64,000 nucleotides of DNA, taken from positions 50,512,561 through 50,576,560 of the forward strand of contig NC_080540.1 in the NCBI RefSeq assembly GCF_028640845.1, read 5' to 3'. The notes under the pieces are model-generated. The model was not told where the DNA came from, ran no database searches, and was given only the letters and a program-made list of their open reading frames with translations. This document shows positions 32,439 to 44,079 of the stretch, in pieces (within the stretch, counting starts at the first letter, position 1; every line of letters starts with the position of its first letter). The DNA comes from Ahaetulla prasina. Lineage: Eukaryota; Chordata; Lepidosauria; Squamata; Colubridae. Position numbers and translations under genes: made by a program.

Positions 32439-33314
32439 CAGTGATTCCCAAAGTGTGAGCCGCGGCTCCCCAGGGAGCCGCGCTATCGTCATAAGGGCGC
32501 CGCGAAGAAGCAGCGTCTGCTCCATACGCGGTGTTGCGAGATCCCAGATGCACAAAGCCGGACACGGCCGCAGTGACCGGGACTCGTACACCGCAACTTG
32601 GGATAACTCTAAAAGCCAAGGGACCTTTGCGCAGCCGCACTCACACCCTCCGCGGGGCAGGCCACAGCAGGTAGGAAGACGGCAGCCGCCGCCGACGAAC
32701 TAAAGGAGAAGCGCGAGCGCCGGCTTCGCCCGCCCGTTTGAATCCAGCGCCTGCCCAGACGATGGACTAAAGGAGAAGCGCGAGCGCCGGCTTCTCCCGC
32801 CCGTTTGAATCCAGCGCCTGCCCAGACGACGGACTAAAGGAGAAGCGCGAGCGCTGGCTTCTTCCGCCCGTTTGAATCCAGCGCCTGCCCAGACGACGGA
32901 CTAAAGGAGAAGCGCGAGCGCCGGCTTCACCCGCCCGTTTGAATCCAGCGCCTGCCCAGACAACGGACTAAAGGAGAAGCGCGAGCGCCGGCTTCGCCCG
33001 CCCATTTGAATCCAGCGCCTGCCCTGACACGCTGTTCAACATGGCTGCGGCCATCACGCTCGATGGCATCGGGAAAGAGGGGTTGCGCAGAAAATAGTAA
33101 AACTATTTTGTTGGTTCCTCCCAGGTGAGTCAGGCTGGAGGCGAGAACAGTCACCTCTTTTACAAGGCGGAGATTTGAGGGAACAAGGGAATCGTGAGAG
33201 GTCAAACTCCGAGACAAAAATTAAAAAAAAAATCGGATATACCTATTAAGGGAGCCACGGAAAAAATCCGAAGTGTTATGGGAGCCGCAAACCAAAAAAG
33301 ATTGGGAACCTCTG
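32439..33314. mobile_element. Non-autonomous hAT element with minisatellite core
   Basis: 876 bp with ends CAGTGATTCCCAAAGTGTGA and AAAGATTGGGAACCTCTG and sub-terminal GAGCCGCGGCTCCC / GGGAGCCGC. Flanked by the perfect 8-bp duplication GTCTGACC (32431-32438 and 33315-33322). Strikingly G+C- and CpG-rich compared with the flanks. The core is a 67-bp tandem array (32699-33033). No transposase ORF; it would move with an autonomous hAT relative. Confidence 0.9.
32699..33033. repeat. 67-bp minisatellite, five units
   Basis: Units start at 32699, 32766, 32833, 32900 and 32967, exactly 67 bp apart. Each begins ACTAAAGGAGAAGCGCGAGC and contains CCCGTTTGAATCCAGCGCCT. Units differ by a few substitutions (for example GATGG or GACGG at the junction). 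The GCGCGAGCGC core makes each unit CpG-rich. Confidence 0.92.
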
Positions 33315-33322
33315 GTCTGACC

Positions 33323-33554
33323 AGTAGCCCATGCTTTGTGACAAGGGATAGAGAAAAAAATGCAGAATGAGTTTCAGCCCAAATGTTTCAGGAACTTGAG
33401 TTTAACTTTTGCTGTAAGCTTTCCAATTTTTGGAAAGGTAGCTAGGCAATCAGCAAAGATTTTCTTTTAAGTAATCTCTGTTCAAGACTTCAGCCTGAAT
33501 GGGAGATTTACTCACATGTAAGAAAAATTCTAAATTTTCTTACATGTTAATTAA
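33323..33554. other. No recognisable feature
   Basis: Short unassigned interval between the hAT element and the SINE. Confidence 0.35.
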
Positions 33555-33812
33555 TTAATTAATTCTAATTCGAACCTAGCAGTTCGAAAGCACGTAAAAA
33601 ATGCAAGGGAATCCAAAGGACCACCTTTGGTGGGAAGGTAACAGCGTTCCATGTGCCTTTGGCGTTGAGTTATGCCGGCCACGTGACCACGGAGATGTCT
33701 TTGGACAGACCTGGCTCTTCGGCTTTGAAACGGAGATGAGCACTGCCCCCTAGAGTCGGGAACAACTAGCACATATGTGCGAGGGGAACCTGTACCATTA
33801 CCTTTTAAGAAA
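33555..33812 (+). mobile_element. Squamate SINE (tRNA-derived, BovB-type end)
   Basis: Contains ATTCGAACCTAGCAGTTCGA (box-B region), GACCACCTTTGGTGGGAAGG, CCTTTGGCGTTGAGTTATGC, GCCCCCTAGAGTCGGGAACA and the terminal GCGAGGGGAACCTGTACC. This is a widely recognised reptile SINE body. The 5' tRNA part with box A is missing or diverged. Confidence 0.7.
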
Positions 33813-34940
33813 AATTCAGGCTGAAATTTTGCCCTTTTCCCTGACTTTCCAGGGTCAAGCAGACCATTATGCACAAGTGGGTGGCGAGACACTCTTTTAT
33901 GCAATTAATGCAAATTACCTTCTGATTCAGAGTGTACTGCTCAAAGCCACAAAGACATAAACTGAAATGATGAAGAGGGCTGATGCCCTTGGGGAAACTG
34001 GTCGCAGGGAGAGTGTGCCCTTGTTCCTCTTAATGTGAGTAAACTTCTCTTCAAACTAAATGCTAATTAAGTCCTGCAAATACGACACAGAGCACATGAT
34101 GATGAGCAGATTATTGTGTTGTTGGCCCTTGCAAAAGAGCTACATAATATTTAGAAAGTGCTTTGAGTTCTGTTATCTCGTACATATTTATGGGCTCATA
34201 TATTTTTTGGTTGATTCGGTAGCACAGAGGTGAAGTTAGCTTCACTTTACATTAATTAAATTACAAGGGGAGTAAATCGGTGTCCTATGAAACATACATA
34301 ACAAAACTTTAAAGTTATGCATTTCACTCTCATCTCACTCCTACACATGACTTTGTATATGAATGTTTAAGGAGGATGGCTCCCCCCCACACATACTCTA
34401 ATAGTGCAATTATTCACATTATATAACCAACTCAATGCTATTTTTAATCAAGGGTTTGAAAATACATTTAGATGACATAAGGGGTCTCTCTTGAAGTGAA
34501 TGTGCCAACATATGCATGGAGGAAGGAGGAGGATGTAAAAGCAACATCTTCCTCTCTAACACCATGTGCTTTAAAATGCAGCACATTAGAGCGGGTTATG
34601 TAACCTAACATAATCATTACTGACTCACACACTTACCTCACAATGGAGCTGGTTAAAATTAGATTCCCATTCTTAAGAGTCGGAACTTTTCCTCTTCTGC
34701 TCACTGGGATTTAAATGTAGTAGATTGGATAACTTCTTCTTTTTTGCTACTTTAACTTGGTTCACTGTGGTTTGTTTCCATCTTTTACTACTGCTCAAAA
34801 TTCCAATATAACTCAGTAAAAATTCTACTCTTTTCTGAGTGAAGATTAGGACCTTTTTTTCTTTTGCTTTTGCCTCTTGAAATGGGTGTGGGTTGTTTTA
34901 AAACACAGTGTTCGGATTACTTCTATTAAACTGAAGCAAA
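33813..34940. other. No recognisable feature
   Basis: Unassigned A/T-rich sequence. Confidence 0.4.
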
Positions 34941-34944
34941 ACTA

Positions 34945-35335
34945 TAGGTAGTCCTCGACTTACAACCATTCATTTAGTGACTGTTTGAAATTACAAAGGC
35001 ACTGAAAAAGTGGCTTTTGATCATTTTTCACATTTGTGACCATTGCAGCATCCTTATGGTCAACGTGATCAAAATTTGGATGGTGGCAACTGGCATGTAT
35101 TTATGATGATTGCAGTGTCCCAGGTTCATGTTCATTGTGATCTTCTGACAAGCAAAGTCAATGGGGAACCCAATGGGGAACCCATCTAACTGTGTTATTA
35201 ACTTAACAACTGCAGTGATTCACTTAACCATTGTTCTAAGAAAGGTTGTAAAATGGGAAGAAACTCACTTAATAACTGTCTTTCTTAGCAACAGAAATTT
35301 TGGAGTCAATTGTGTCGTAAATCAAGGACTGCTTG
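34945..35335. mobile_element. Tigger/pogo-like miniature element
   Basis: Begins TAGGTAGTCCTCGACTTACA and ends with AAATCAAGGACTGCTTGCA, inverted ends of the family. The interior carries CACTTAACCATTGTTCTAAG and AGCAAAGTCAATGGGGAACC, here with a duplicated CCCAATGGGGAA. Orientation is opposite to the copies at 14589 and 43012. Confidence 0.7.
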
Positions 35336-36625
35336 CAGTGTCTTCCCACTAATCAACATTTCCTCTCTATTTATTTATTTGTTATTTATTTATTAATCCA
35401 AATTAGAGACTGCCCAATTCCCTCTCAGAGCAACTCCTAGACTGTCCCTGGCAAAAAGAATGTGAAATAAAGCAACAAAAATGTCCAGAAGAAGGATGTC
35501 GGTATTATCAATAGCCATTAAAAACATCATTTCCAAAATATTTTAGAATCAAATGAGATACAAGATTAATTGTATAAATGCATTATCTTTCTTATTAAAA
35601 CACTATTATCCTTGGGGACAGCAGAACCAGAGCAGGAGTGGGAGGAAAAGTTAAACATTGTTTCCTATTTATATTTCTAACAAAAATAAACTACCTGGTC
35701 CCAAGCATTGTGAGGCAAGATTTCAGTGGCACTCACAAATGTTTTTGTAGTTGTTTTTAGCACAAATATCAACTTCAGTGCAAAAGTAAAATATTGAGGC
35801 TGCATTATCTTATTCTACCTCACTAAAAAGAGTTAGAAGTCAATGCTATTTTTTTTCTTTTCCCTTTTGTCTTACATTTATTCCTCCCCTACTTTCCCAT
35901 TATTTTCATTTTTCTTTGTATTTTATATTTTGATAAACAATAAAACTTTAGAAATCAAATATCAACATCAAAGGGCCATCTTTGTCAGGCTGGTGCCACA
36001 TCTCCATCTGAAGCTATCCTGCCAATCCTCAGCTCATATGGAGTAATGTTTGTGACTGGCACTCACACAGCCAATACAATTAAGGTTACCAATTAGTATT
36101 GATGTATTTTGAAATGATTGTTTTCATGCTGCTTGTGAATGGTATTTGGTTATACTTATCCTACATATGCCATAATATTCATTCATGATTTAAGTGCATT
36201 AAAGAAATATATGGCAGATATAGGACTATTAATTCTTTAATTTGTTTGTTTTTTGTTTAGCTTTTTTTTTTTAAAATAATTTTTCATTTTATGGAAAATA
36301 TTAAAGAACTTTTATAAAATGGTATGACAATAAAAGAATCGCCTGACTTATCAAATTAGATCGTGTTGCTGTTAAATTGGTGATACAAACTCAGACAATT
36401 CCTCAGATTTTAACAAAGGTGGGGAGCCATAAGTATAGTTGCCCTCTAGAGCTTCCAGAAATGCTACCCTTTTTCTGGTGACAATGAACAGATTGTTGCT
36501 GTTTCTCTGAAACTGCCGTTTTGAAAGAAACAATGATTGTCCCTGGGATCAATATAAGAGAAAAGAGCAAGGCTTTCCATTCAGTAATTCTGGACAGGTG
36601 GACAATCCTAGATATTTCACCTTCC
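35336..36625. other. Little recognisable
   Basis: 35370-35450 (TTATTTATTTATTAATCCAA, then GACTGCCCAATTCCCTCTCA) may be a decayed L2-like 3' UTR. The rest is unassigned. Confidence 0.3.
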
Positions 36626-36628
36626 CTT

Positions 36629-36933
36629 CAGTGGTGGGTTTCAAATTTTTTTACTACTGGTTCTATGGATGTGGCTTGGTGGGCGTAGCATGCCTTGGGC
36701 ATGGATTGGTGGGCGTGGCAGGAGAAGGATACTGTAAAATCTCCATTCCCTCCACACTCCAGGGGAAAGTTACTGCAAAATCCCCATTTCCTCCTGATCA
36801 GCTGGGACTTGGGAGGCAGAGAATAGAAGGGGGCAGGGCAAGTCAGAATTTTTACTACCAGTTCTCTGAACTACTCAAAATTTCTGCTACCGGTTCTCCA
36901 GAACTGGTCAGAAGCTGTTGAAACTCACCTCTG
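36629..36933 (+). mobile_element. hAT miniature element, family B
   Basis: 305 bp with ends CAGTGGTGGGTTTCAAATTT and GTTGAAACTCACCTCTG. Flanked by the perfect 8-bp duplication CTTCCCTT (36621-36628 and 36934-36941). The interior has GGCTTGGTGGGCGTAGC, repeated CTCCATTCCCTCC-type blocks and two TCAAAATTTCTGCTAC-like repeats near the right end. Other copies: 41054, 52274, 55307 and 61253. Confidence 0.9.
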
Positions 36934-37079
36934 CTTCCCTTCCAGAGCTGTTTAGATTGCTATTTCCCAATCTTCAATTATAACAGAAGAGCAGTAGCCT
37001 CTTTTATTTTATATTGTTACTGCTTCTCAATAATCAAGCTGTGAGTCTAAGGGGTTCTGGTCACATATATTTTATATAA

Positions 37080-37171
<92 letters not shown>

Positions 37172-37172
37172 A
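37080..37172. repeat. (GTCT)n-(ATCT)n microsatellite
   Basis: About 9 GTCT units (37080-37116), then 14 ATCT units. Confidence 0.95.
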
Positions 37173-37174
37173 TC

Positions 37175-38125
37175 TATCATTTTTTCTCATTTTTAACCAG
37201 CCATCTCCCTCAGAGATCCAATACAATAGGATGTTCCATTAGTGGGTCTAACTCTCTACATTCCTTCAAGCTAATTATTTTCATTGGTCTGGAATGAGAG
37301 GCATCTGGTCCAGCAGTTCTGCACATCGTCTTTGAACCCAATGAAGGATCCTTGGAATCAGTGCAGGAGAAACCACATACAACAGTCCCTTTAGAGAATT
37401 GTTTGCTTAATACATTATCTTCTGGCACAGGCATCAGGAAGGAACCCTTTAGACTCACAACTTTGTTGGAGCTTAACTGAGGCTAGAGGCTTTCGCAAAT
37501 CTAGAAGAGGAAGAGTTTGAATTGAAACCAAGTCTTTCAGAAGAAAATCACTCACTGTTATTAACTTGCCACCCACTGCTAGGTGGGGTTATGATAGCCA
37601 AACAATCCGCTGGAGAAGCAGTTAAGAAGTCAATCTTTTAAATCCCACAAGCAGCCGAGTTTATATAATATACTCTTTCTAGGAACTAGCATTACTGCAT
37701 TAAGTATGGCTCTGTTGACTGCAATATATATCAAAATCTCTGCAATATACATCAAAATCTAGTTGCCTTGACCCTCTTTTCAAAGGAATCCTTAGAATAA
37801 TGGCGAAAGAGGCTACTGCTGCCATCCCATATTTAATGCAGTAATGCTAGGTTTACATTACAGCTTGGTGCAAGATTTGCATTGAAAAAAACCTACTGAA
37901 TAAATTGTGTGAGAAAAAGAACGCCTATGGTTTCTTTTCTGTTTCTCATGATGTGCCCTGCCCCTGAAGTGACCATATTTCCTCTTTTCTTCCTTTCATT
38001 GCCTTTTGCCACCTCAAGCACTTGACCTTTTCATCTGTACAGCAGCTCTTTTTCCTTCCTGAATGCTAACTGCAAAAAAACTAATATGATGCCTATCTGT
38101 CTATTATCTGCCGGGCTGCCTGCCT
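37175..38125. other. No recognisable feature
   Basis: Unassigned; no ends or exon signals that I trust. Confidence 0.35.
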
Positions 38126-38127
38126 GT

Positions 38128-38128
<1 letters not shown>

Positions 38129-38193
<65 letters not shown>

Positions 38194-38223
38194 CATCCAT
38201 CCATCCATCCATCCATCCATCCA
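38129..38223. repeat. (ATCT)n-(ATCC)n microsatellite
   Basis: About 16 ATCT units followed by about 8 ATCC units. Confidence 0.95.
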
Positions 38224-38233
38224 CTTTCTATCC

Positions 38234-38363
38234 TATGGGTATCAAACTTGCGTCATCATGTCACATAACGTATCATGACTTTCCCTTCCTTCGCTAAACC
38301 GGGGAGTGGGCATGGCCAGCATGTAATGCATCCATCCTGCGGGCTGCAAGTTTGACATCCTTG
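38234..38363. mobile_element. hAT miniature element, family A (diverged)
   Basis: Ends CTATGGGTATCAAACTTGCG and GCAAGTTTGACATCCTTG are inverted; the interior CGTATCATGACTTTCCCTTC is shared with the copy at 39677. It lies directly next to the microsatellite, so no duplication can be read. Confidence 0.65.
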
Positions 38364-38586
38364 CAATCCTCCCTCTCTCTAACCCCCTGATTCTTCTCCC
38401 TCTCCATCTGTCTTAAAACCTGCAGCTCCAAATGAGTCAGAGGAGTGGAGCCAGTTGAAGAGTTGGAACTTGGTCCTCTGAGCGATATCAATCAGGTGGT
38501 GATATTGTCTTCTTCAATGTATCTCTATCAGGTCATTGTTACTTTTTTCTTTATCACGGTTTAACCGTGGTTATCATGGTTTAACT

Positions 38587-38760
38587 CAGGGGTGGGTTCT
38601 ATTTACCTTTACTACCGGTTCGCAATGGGCTTGCACGCGCACACCCTTCTGCACATGCACAGATTGTCTATGGTGATGTCCGGGTCGGTGGGCGGAGCCT
38701 CCCGCTGGTTTTACTACCGGTTTGCAAGAACCAGACCGAACCGGGAGTAACCAACCACTG
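38587..38760. mobile_element. hAT miniature element, family C
   Basis: 174 bp with ends CAGGGGTGGGTTCTATTT and GGAGTAACCAACCACTG. Perfect 8-bp duplication GTTTAACT (38579-38586 and 38761-38768). Contains TGATGTCCGGGTCGGTGGGC and GGAGCCTCCC, shared with 42562 and, inverted, with 11209. Confidence 0.88.
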
Positions 38761-38769
38761 GTTTAACTG

Positions 38770-39665
38770 GGAAAATCCTCTCCCCATTTTTTAGTAATGG
38801 AGGTACCAACCTTTGTAATATTGACTGATCAATAAGTTTCCCTGGAAATATTTATAGTAAGAGGTTTGAAAAGCAAAACAAATAATTTTAATTCCAAAAC
38901 CACTAAGAGTATAAAGTGTAAATGAAAATTGGTTTTGATTAAAATAGTTTAAATGTTAAAGTAATAGACCAGTTCTTCCCTGAAGAGACTTTAAGGGAAT
39001 GTAGAAAAAGGTGTTGGAAGAAAAGGTTGAATCTGTTATCTATTGACAGAGAAATGCAAATTAAAATGAAGGTTGATTGCTTTACTGGCTTTCACCCCAG
39101 AATGGAATTTTTGTTCTTGTAGACGGAAGTCAGGAACATCAAGCTGACCAGTTTCAGCAAGCATGCAAAATAAAAAAAAGCAGCTTCATTCTTATTTTTA
39201 ATCTATGTTGTAAACAATTTGTAGCTTCTTGTAAGTAAAGGGCAAGATTTCAATATTCTTTATAACAGGTATTAGAGAACAGATTAGTCTGCTGTCTCCA
39301 AAGGCTCCAGGGAGAAAAAATTCCTTTGAAGATTATCCTTGAAAATAAATATTATTCTGTGAATCCAAATATTTCCTCATGATGCAAAGATCATCTGAAA
39401 CGCAAGGGGCTATTAGCTCATGTTCCTTTTATGAAGACTCCTACTAATAGAAGAACAAACCTTTCAGCCATATATTGATTGAGCTCACGAGCCCAAATAT
39501 ATATGTATAAGTATTATCATTGTGAGGTGCCCAGAGTCATAGAGAGTCAAATGGCACATAATTCAATAGATCATGTTTGTGTTCACAACAATATGAAGTC
39601 ACAATTGCCATTTCTTTAGCTGGTATTGGCCTTCATAGGTACTGAGTTGTTCCCAAGAATCTAGG
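38770..39665. other. No recognisable feature
   Basis: Unassigned A/T-rich sequence. Confidence 0.35.
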
Positions 39666-39676
39666 ATGCTGTAAGG

Positions 39677-39810
39677 CAGGGGTGTCAAACTCGCATTGTC
39701 ATTTCGTCGTCAGATGACGTATCATGACTTTCCCCCCTTCGCTAAACCAGGGGTGAGTGTGGCCAGCTCATGACGCATCTGGCCCATGTGCCGCGAGTTT
39801 TACACCCCTG
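39677..39810. mobile_element. hAT miniature element, family A
   Basis: Ends CAGGGGTGTCAAACTCGC and GCGAGTTTTACACCCCTG. Flanks CTGTAAGG (39669-39676) and CCGTAAGA (39811-39818) are an 8-bp duplication with two mismatches. Confidence 0.85.
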
Positions 39811-40332
39811 CCGTAAGATATCCGTGTAATATATGTGCAGATCCAAGCAGTGGTGCCTTTTGTGTTTGATAGATGGAAATATTCTCAATGCACAAATTTT
39901 CTAAGTGCCACCCAATATATATATATATATTTGGTATTGCACCCTATGCATTAGTTACCAAATCACCACGACCCGTCTATATTCTTTCAATTTTGACTTT
40001 CAGATCTTGATACTTCTCTTCATGATATTATTACTATTATTCTCCAAACGATCACCTCTTACCCTAAGTACCTTGTATGGCAACCAATGCAAGGGCCACC
40101 ACATTGGGATCACAGCTGACCCTGGCTTTTTCAGATAACCAGTTGTGATCCTACTTCCTGGGCATGACTATATAGTTTTGTGAAAGGTTTTACTGTTTCC
40201 TGACATGTTTTTGGTCATTATATTGTTTTTGTGATTTCTGATTTTCCTTTTGGGTCTTATATATTTTAAGAGTAATAAACCTCCTAGCGTTGCAATCTGC
40301 AGTGGAGGCAGCCTATGTGTCTATTTAATAAA

Positions 40333-40798
40333 TACTTAAATGCTAGATGTTGAGATTCTAAAAAGAGTACAGAGAAGAGCAACAAAGATGCTTAGAGGAC
40401 TGGAGGCTAAAACATATAAAGAATGGTTGCTGCAATTGGGTATGTCTAGTTTAATGAAAAGAAGGAGGGCCACATGATAGCAGTGTTCCTGTATCTATGG
40501 TCTTGCCGCAAAGAAAAGGTGGTCAACCTATTCTCCAAAGCAACTGAAGGCAGAACAAGAAGTAATAAATGGAAACTAATCAAGGAGAGAACCAACCTAA
40601 AAGCAAGGAAAGGTTTCCTGACAATTAGAACAATTAATCAGTGGAATGAATTGCCTCCAGAAGTTGTGGGTGTTCCAACACTGCTGGTTTTTAAGAAGAG
40701 ATTGGACAACCATTTGTTTGAAATGGTATAAAGTCTCCTGTTTGAACAGGGGGCTGGACTGTCCAAGGTCCCTTCCAACTCTGTTATTCTGTTAAATG
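40333..40798 (+). mobile_element. CR1 LINE 3' end
   Basis: The plus-strand reading has VQRRATK-like TKMLRGLEAKTYKEWLLQLG, then the frame MIAVFLYLWSCRKEKVVNLF followed by EGRTRSNKWKLIKERTN and NQWNELPPEVVGVPTLLVF. This is the C-terminus of CR1 ORF2. The 3' UTR GGCTGGACTGTCCAAGGTCC / CTTCCAACTCTGTTATTCTG is diagnostic of CR1. RT core absent; 5'-truncated and frameshifted near 40470. Confidence 0.85.
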
Positions 40799-41053
40799 GT
40801 TTTAATTTTTTTTTTTTTTGCTAATTCAACTTGTTGGTTTTTTTTTGCTAGTTATTAGATGCTATTGGTGTTCATTTCTAATACTATCAGCAATACCTGT
40901 AACAAAGAAAAATAAGATTGTGTCATTTATATTTATTACATTCATATGCTGCCTATCTCATTATTGATGTTTATCCAGCAATCCCTATTCACTAAGCAGG
41001 AATAAGCTTCATTGAACTTCTTGTAGCTACTTCTGACCAGAACAGGATTGCAT

Positions 41054-41345
41054 CAGTGGTGAAATCTAATTTTTTTTACTACCGGTTCTGTGGGCGTGGC
41101 TTGGTAGGTGTGGTGTGGCTTGGTGGGCATGGCAGGAGAAGATACTGCAAAATCCCCATTCCCTCCCTACTCCTGGGAAGGGTATTGCAAAATCTCCATT
41201 CCCACCACACTCTGGGGACAGACAGAGGTGGTATTTGCCGGTTCTCTGAACTACTCAAAATTTCCGCTACCGGTTCTCTGAACTGCTCAAAATTTCTGCT
41301 ACCAGTTCTCCAGAACCTGTTAGAACCTGCTGGATTTCACCCCTG
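41054..41345 (+). mobile_element. hAT miniature element, family B
   Basis: 292 bp with ends CAGTGGTGAAATCTAATTTT and TGCTGGATTTCACCCCTG. Perfect 8-bp duplication GATTGCAT (41046-41053 and 41346-41353). Confidence 0.92.
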
Positions 41346-41354
41346 GATTGCATT

Positions 41355-42560
41355 GACCGTTACAATTTCATGCATATTCAAAAGAATGGGAATGTATTTT
41401 GTTCATCCATTCCTTTTTTGTCTTCCCTGTTAGCACACAGTCAAGGCAGAGCACAAGACAGTCACAGGACAATGAACCTTACAGTGCTTTAGTTGTGTAG
41501 TAAGATGTTGGTCTCGTAGCTTTATATTTGGAGTTTTTGAACTGTAAAACTATTTTTTTTAGATTCTGTGCCAAAATTCCATAGACCTTTATGGCTACCT
41601 CATAAACACAGTAGTAGTATATAAAATAATATGGTATTCTGCAAGTCTAAAAAGACAATAATATCATGGGTTATGTTGGTTGTGTATTATTTTAAGGGTT
41701 GAGAGAGGAGATTGCTTTACCCCAACTGATCTTTGCTTTCTGTATTGGAAGGGTGTAGGGATTATCAGCTGATGTTTTTTTGTGACCAGCTGAGTTATAA
41801 TGGCATGATCAAAGGTCAGTTCCACGACGGATAAATAGATTTGTTGAATTTAACTATGAATAGAAGTCTTGTTGCGCTGAGAGAATCCATTAAAACACTT
41901 TAAAAGGTTGCAATTTATTGAGAATCAGCCTTATTAAATATACATATTCACAAGAGAAAACTGTTTTTAAAATGTATGCTCACCCACTCTCTTGACCCAA
42001 TCATCATATACATGCACGCATAAAAAAGACTGTAATGGCATTGGCAACATAAATTGAAGAAAACTCTTTGCTATTAAAAAAAAAAGTTAAAATGTTTTGA
42101 TTTTGCCGTTATTGTTTCAAATTTTTGTTGTTGGTGTTGTTAACGGAACTTCACTAGTTGATTACAAACTAGAGTGCAATAACATCTGCTGATCAAGGAA
42201 AGTCCCAGTACAGAATTTAAGGGACTTTTTCATCATGTGGTTCCATGTTTAACTATCACAAGATGAAAAGGAAAGGAAAAGAATCAATTGAAGTTTAATC
42301 AATGTAGAAGACATCGATAAAGCTGATTCAAGCAAAGACAGTAAATGATCACATGCTGTTAGGCAACCCTGACAGTCAGAGAATTTTGATGTTATTTCTT
42401 GTATTTTTAAAACTTTTTAATCTCAATTAATTCTGATTTCAATGTTAATTGTATTGGTTATATTGCCCAGAACCTCTCTATGAGGGAGAGAGGCACTTAA
42501 GAAATACAAAATATAAATAATTTCTGTGATAATTCTATTGCAATTTTTCTCCCCAATATA
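41355..42560. other. No recognisable feature
   Basis: Unassigned A/T-rich sequence. Confidence 0.35.
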
Positions 42561-42561
42561 G

Positions 42562-42756
42562 CAGTGGTGGTATTGACTTACCTTTGCAAATATGAGCACG
42601 CGTGCACTTGCTTTGCTCGTGCGCAACACAGAACCTGTGCATGCACAGAGTGTCAAAAATGGGATGTGATGATGTCCGGGCGGGTGGGCGGAGCCTCTCA
42701 CAGCCGCTGATACCTGTTTGCTCAAACCAGATAAAAGCAGCTGAATACTACCACTG
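42562..42756. mobile_element. hAT miniature element, family C (diverged)
   Basis: Ends CAGTGGTGGTATTGACTT and GCTGAATACTACCACTG. Interior GATGTCCGGGCGGGTGGGCG and GTGCATGCACAGAG match the other family C copies. Flanks do not show a duplication. Confidence 0.7.
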
Positions 42757-43011
42757 TGCTAACTGGTATATATTACGGGGAGGGGGGATGTCACTGCTAT
42801 TATATGGGGAGTTTGGATGAAATACTCAGAATTATTCGGGCTCAGAATCTTTAGAAGATTCAACATACATGAAAATTATATATTATTTTCTATCTTTCTT
42901 CATTATTGTATTGTTCATTTATGAGGAATTAATGACACTAAAAGTGAATTGACTCTGTTATTAAGAAGAGCTTGGACTTAATTCTGGCCTGAAACAGAAA
43001 GGAACTTTATA

Positions 43012-43398
43012 CAGGTAGTCTTCAACTTAAGACCACAATTGAGCCCCAAATTTCTGTTGCTAGGTGGAGCATTTGTTGAGTTTTGCCCCCTTTTATGACT
43101 TTTCTTGCCACAGATGTTAAGTGAATCATTGCACTCATTAAATTAGTAACACGGTTGTTAACTGCATCTAGCTTCCTGATTGACTTTGTCACAAGATTGC
43201 AAAAGGTGATCACATGATCCAGGGACAATGCAACCATCATAAATATGAGTCTGTTGCCAAGCATCTGAATTTTCTCACCTGACCATGGGGATGCTGTAAC
43301 GGTTGTAAGTGTGAAAAACGGTCATAAGTCATTTTTTCCAGTGATGCTGTAACTTCGAACAGTCTCTAAACAAACTTTTGAAAGTCAAGCAGTACCTA
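43012..43398. mobile_element. Tigger/pogo-like miniature element
   Basis: 387 bp between TA dinucleotides (43010-43011 and 43399-43400). Begins CAGGTAGTCTTCAACTTAAG and ends AAAGTCAAGCAGTACCTA. The most complete copy in the window. Interior GATCACATGATCCAGGGACA and GTAAGTGTGAAAAACGGTCA. Confidence 0.8.
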
Positions 43399-43743
43399 TA
43401 TATTGTGAAAAACAGGCCATTATTCCCCATAACATAAGTGGAATCAACTTTTAATGAATACCTACTTCTCATATTCTCTTCTCGTATCTTCATATTCTAC
43501 CTACTTCTCTTTGTAAATAAAATCATTTATTTGTATTCAGTTAATTTGGCTCCTTGATTACTTGCCTGCTCTGGGTAGCTCATATAGAATATTATTTATA
43601 TCATCTGGATATTCTTTGTCATATTCAGTTCATACCGATTGTTCTAAATTTTATGCTGCTTATCCTTCAAACTGCTCTGTCTCTGAGTTTCCAGATAGAA
43701 CTGGAAGATGTTTTGGATTACATAAAGGAATCTATAGTCTAAG

Positions 43744-44065
43744 CAGAGGTGGGACTGAAAAATTTTAGCAACCAGTTCTCTACCCGGTTGCTGGTTGGGC
43801 GTGGCCATGGCCTTACTTGGCCTTACTTGGCCTCCTTCATCATAGTGGGGGGAGGCTCCAGAGGCTTTCCTCAAACCTTGGGGGGGCGCAAAAATGGCCT
43901 CCTCTGGGCTTTGGAGGCCTTCCAGAGGCTGAAAATGGGTCTGTTTCCAGACTTCCAGGATGCCCGTTTTTTGCCCTACCAGAACCTCCACAACTACCAG
44001 TTTGGCATGTAAAATTACCATCTGGTTCACCCGAACCGGTCCAAACCATCTGAATCCCACCCCTG
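43744..44065. mobile_element. hAT miniature element, family B-related, distinct interior
   Basis: 322 bp with ends CAGAGGTGGGACTGAAAAAT and ATCTGAATCCCACCCCTG. Flanks AGTCTAAG (43736-43743) and AGTCTAAC (44066-44073), 7 of 8 matching. The interior includes a purine/pyrimidine-rich GGGGGGAGGCTCCAGAGG segment not found in the other family B copies. Confidence 0.82.
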
Positions 44066-44079
44066 AGTCTAACCCTGTT

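Noticed and set aside
37079..37297. Plus ORF starting in the GTCT/ATCT repeat
   Set aside because: It is translated microsatellite.
43644..44060. 138-codon minus ORF
   Set aside because: Lies mostly within a hAT miniature element and has no recognisable domain.
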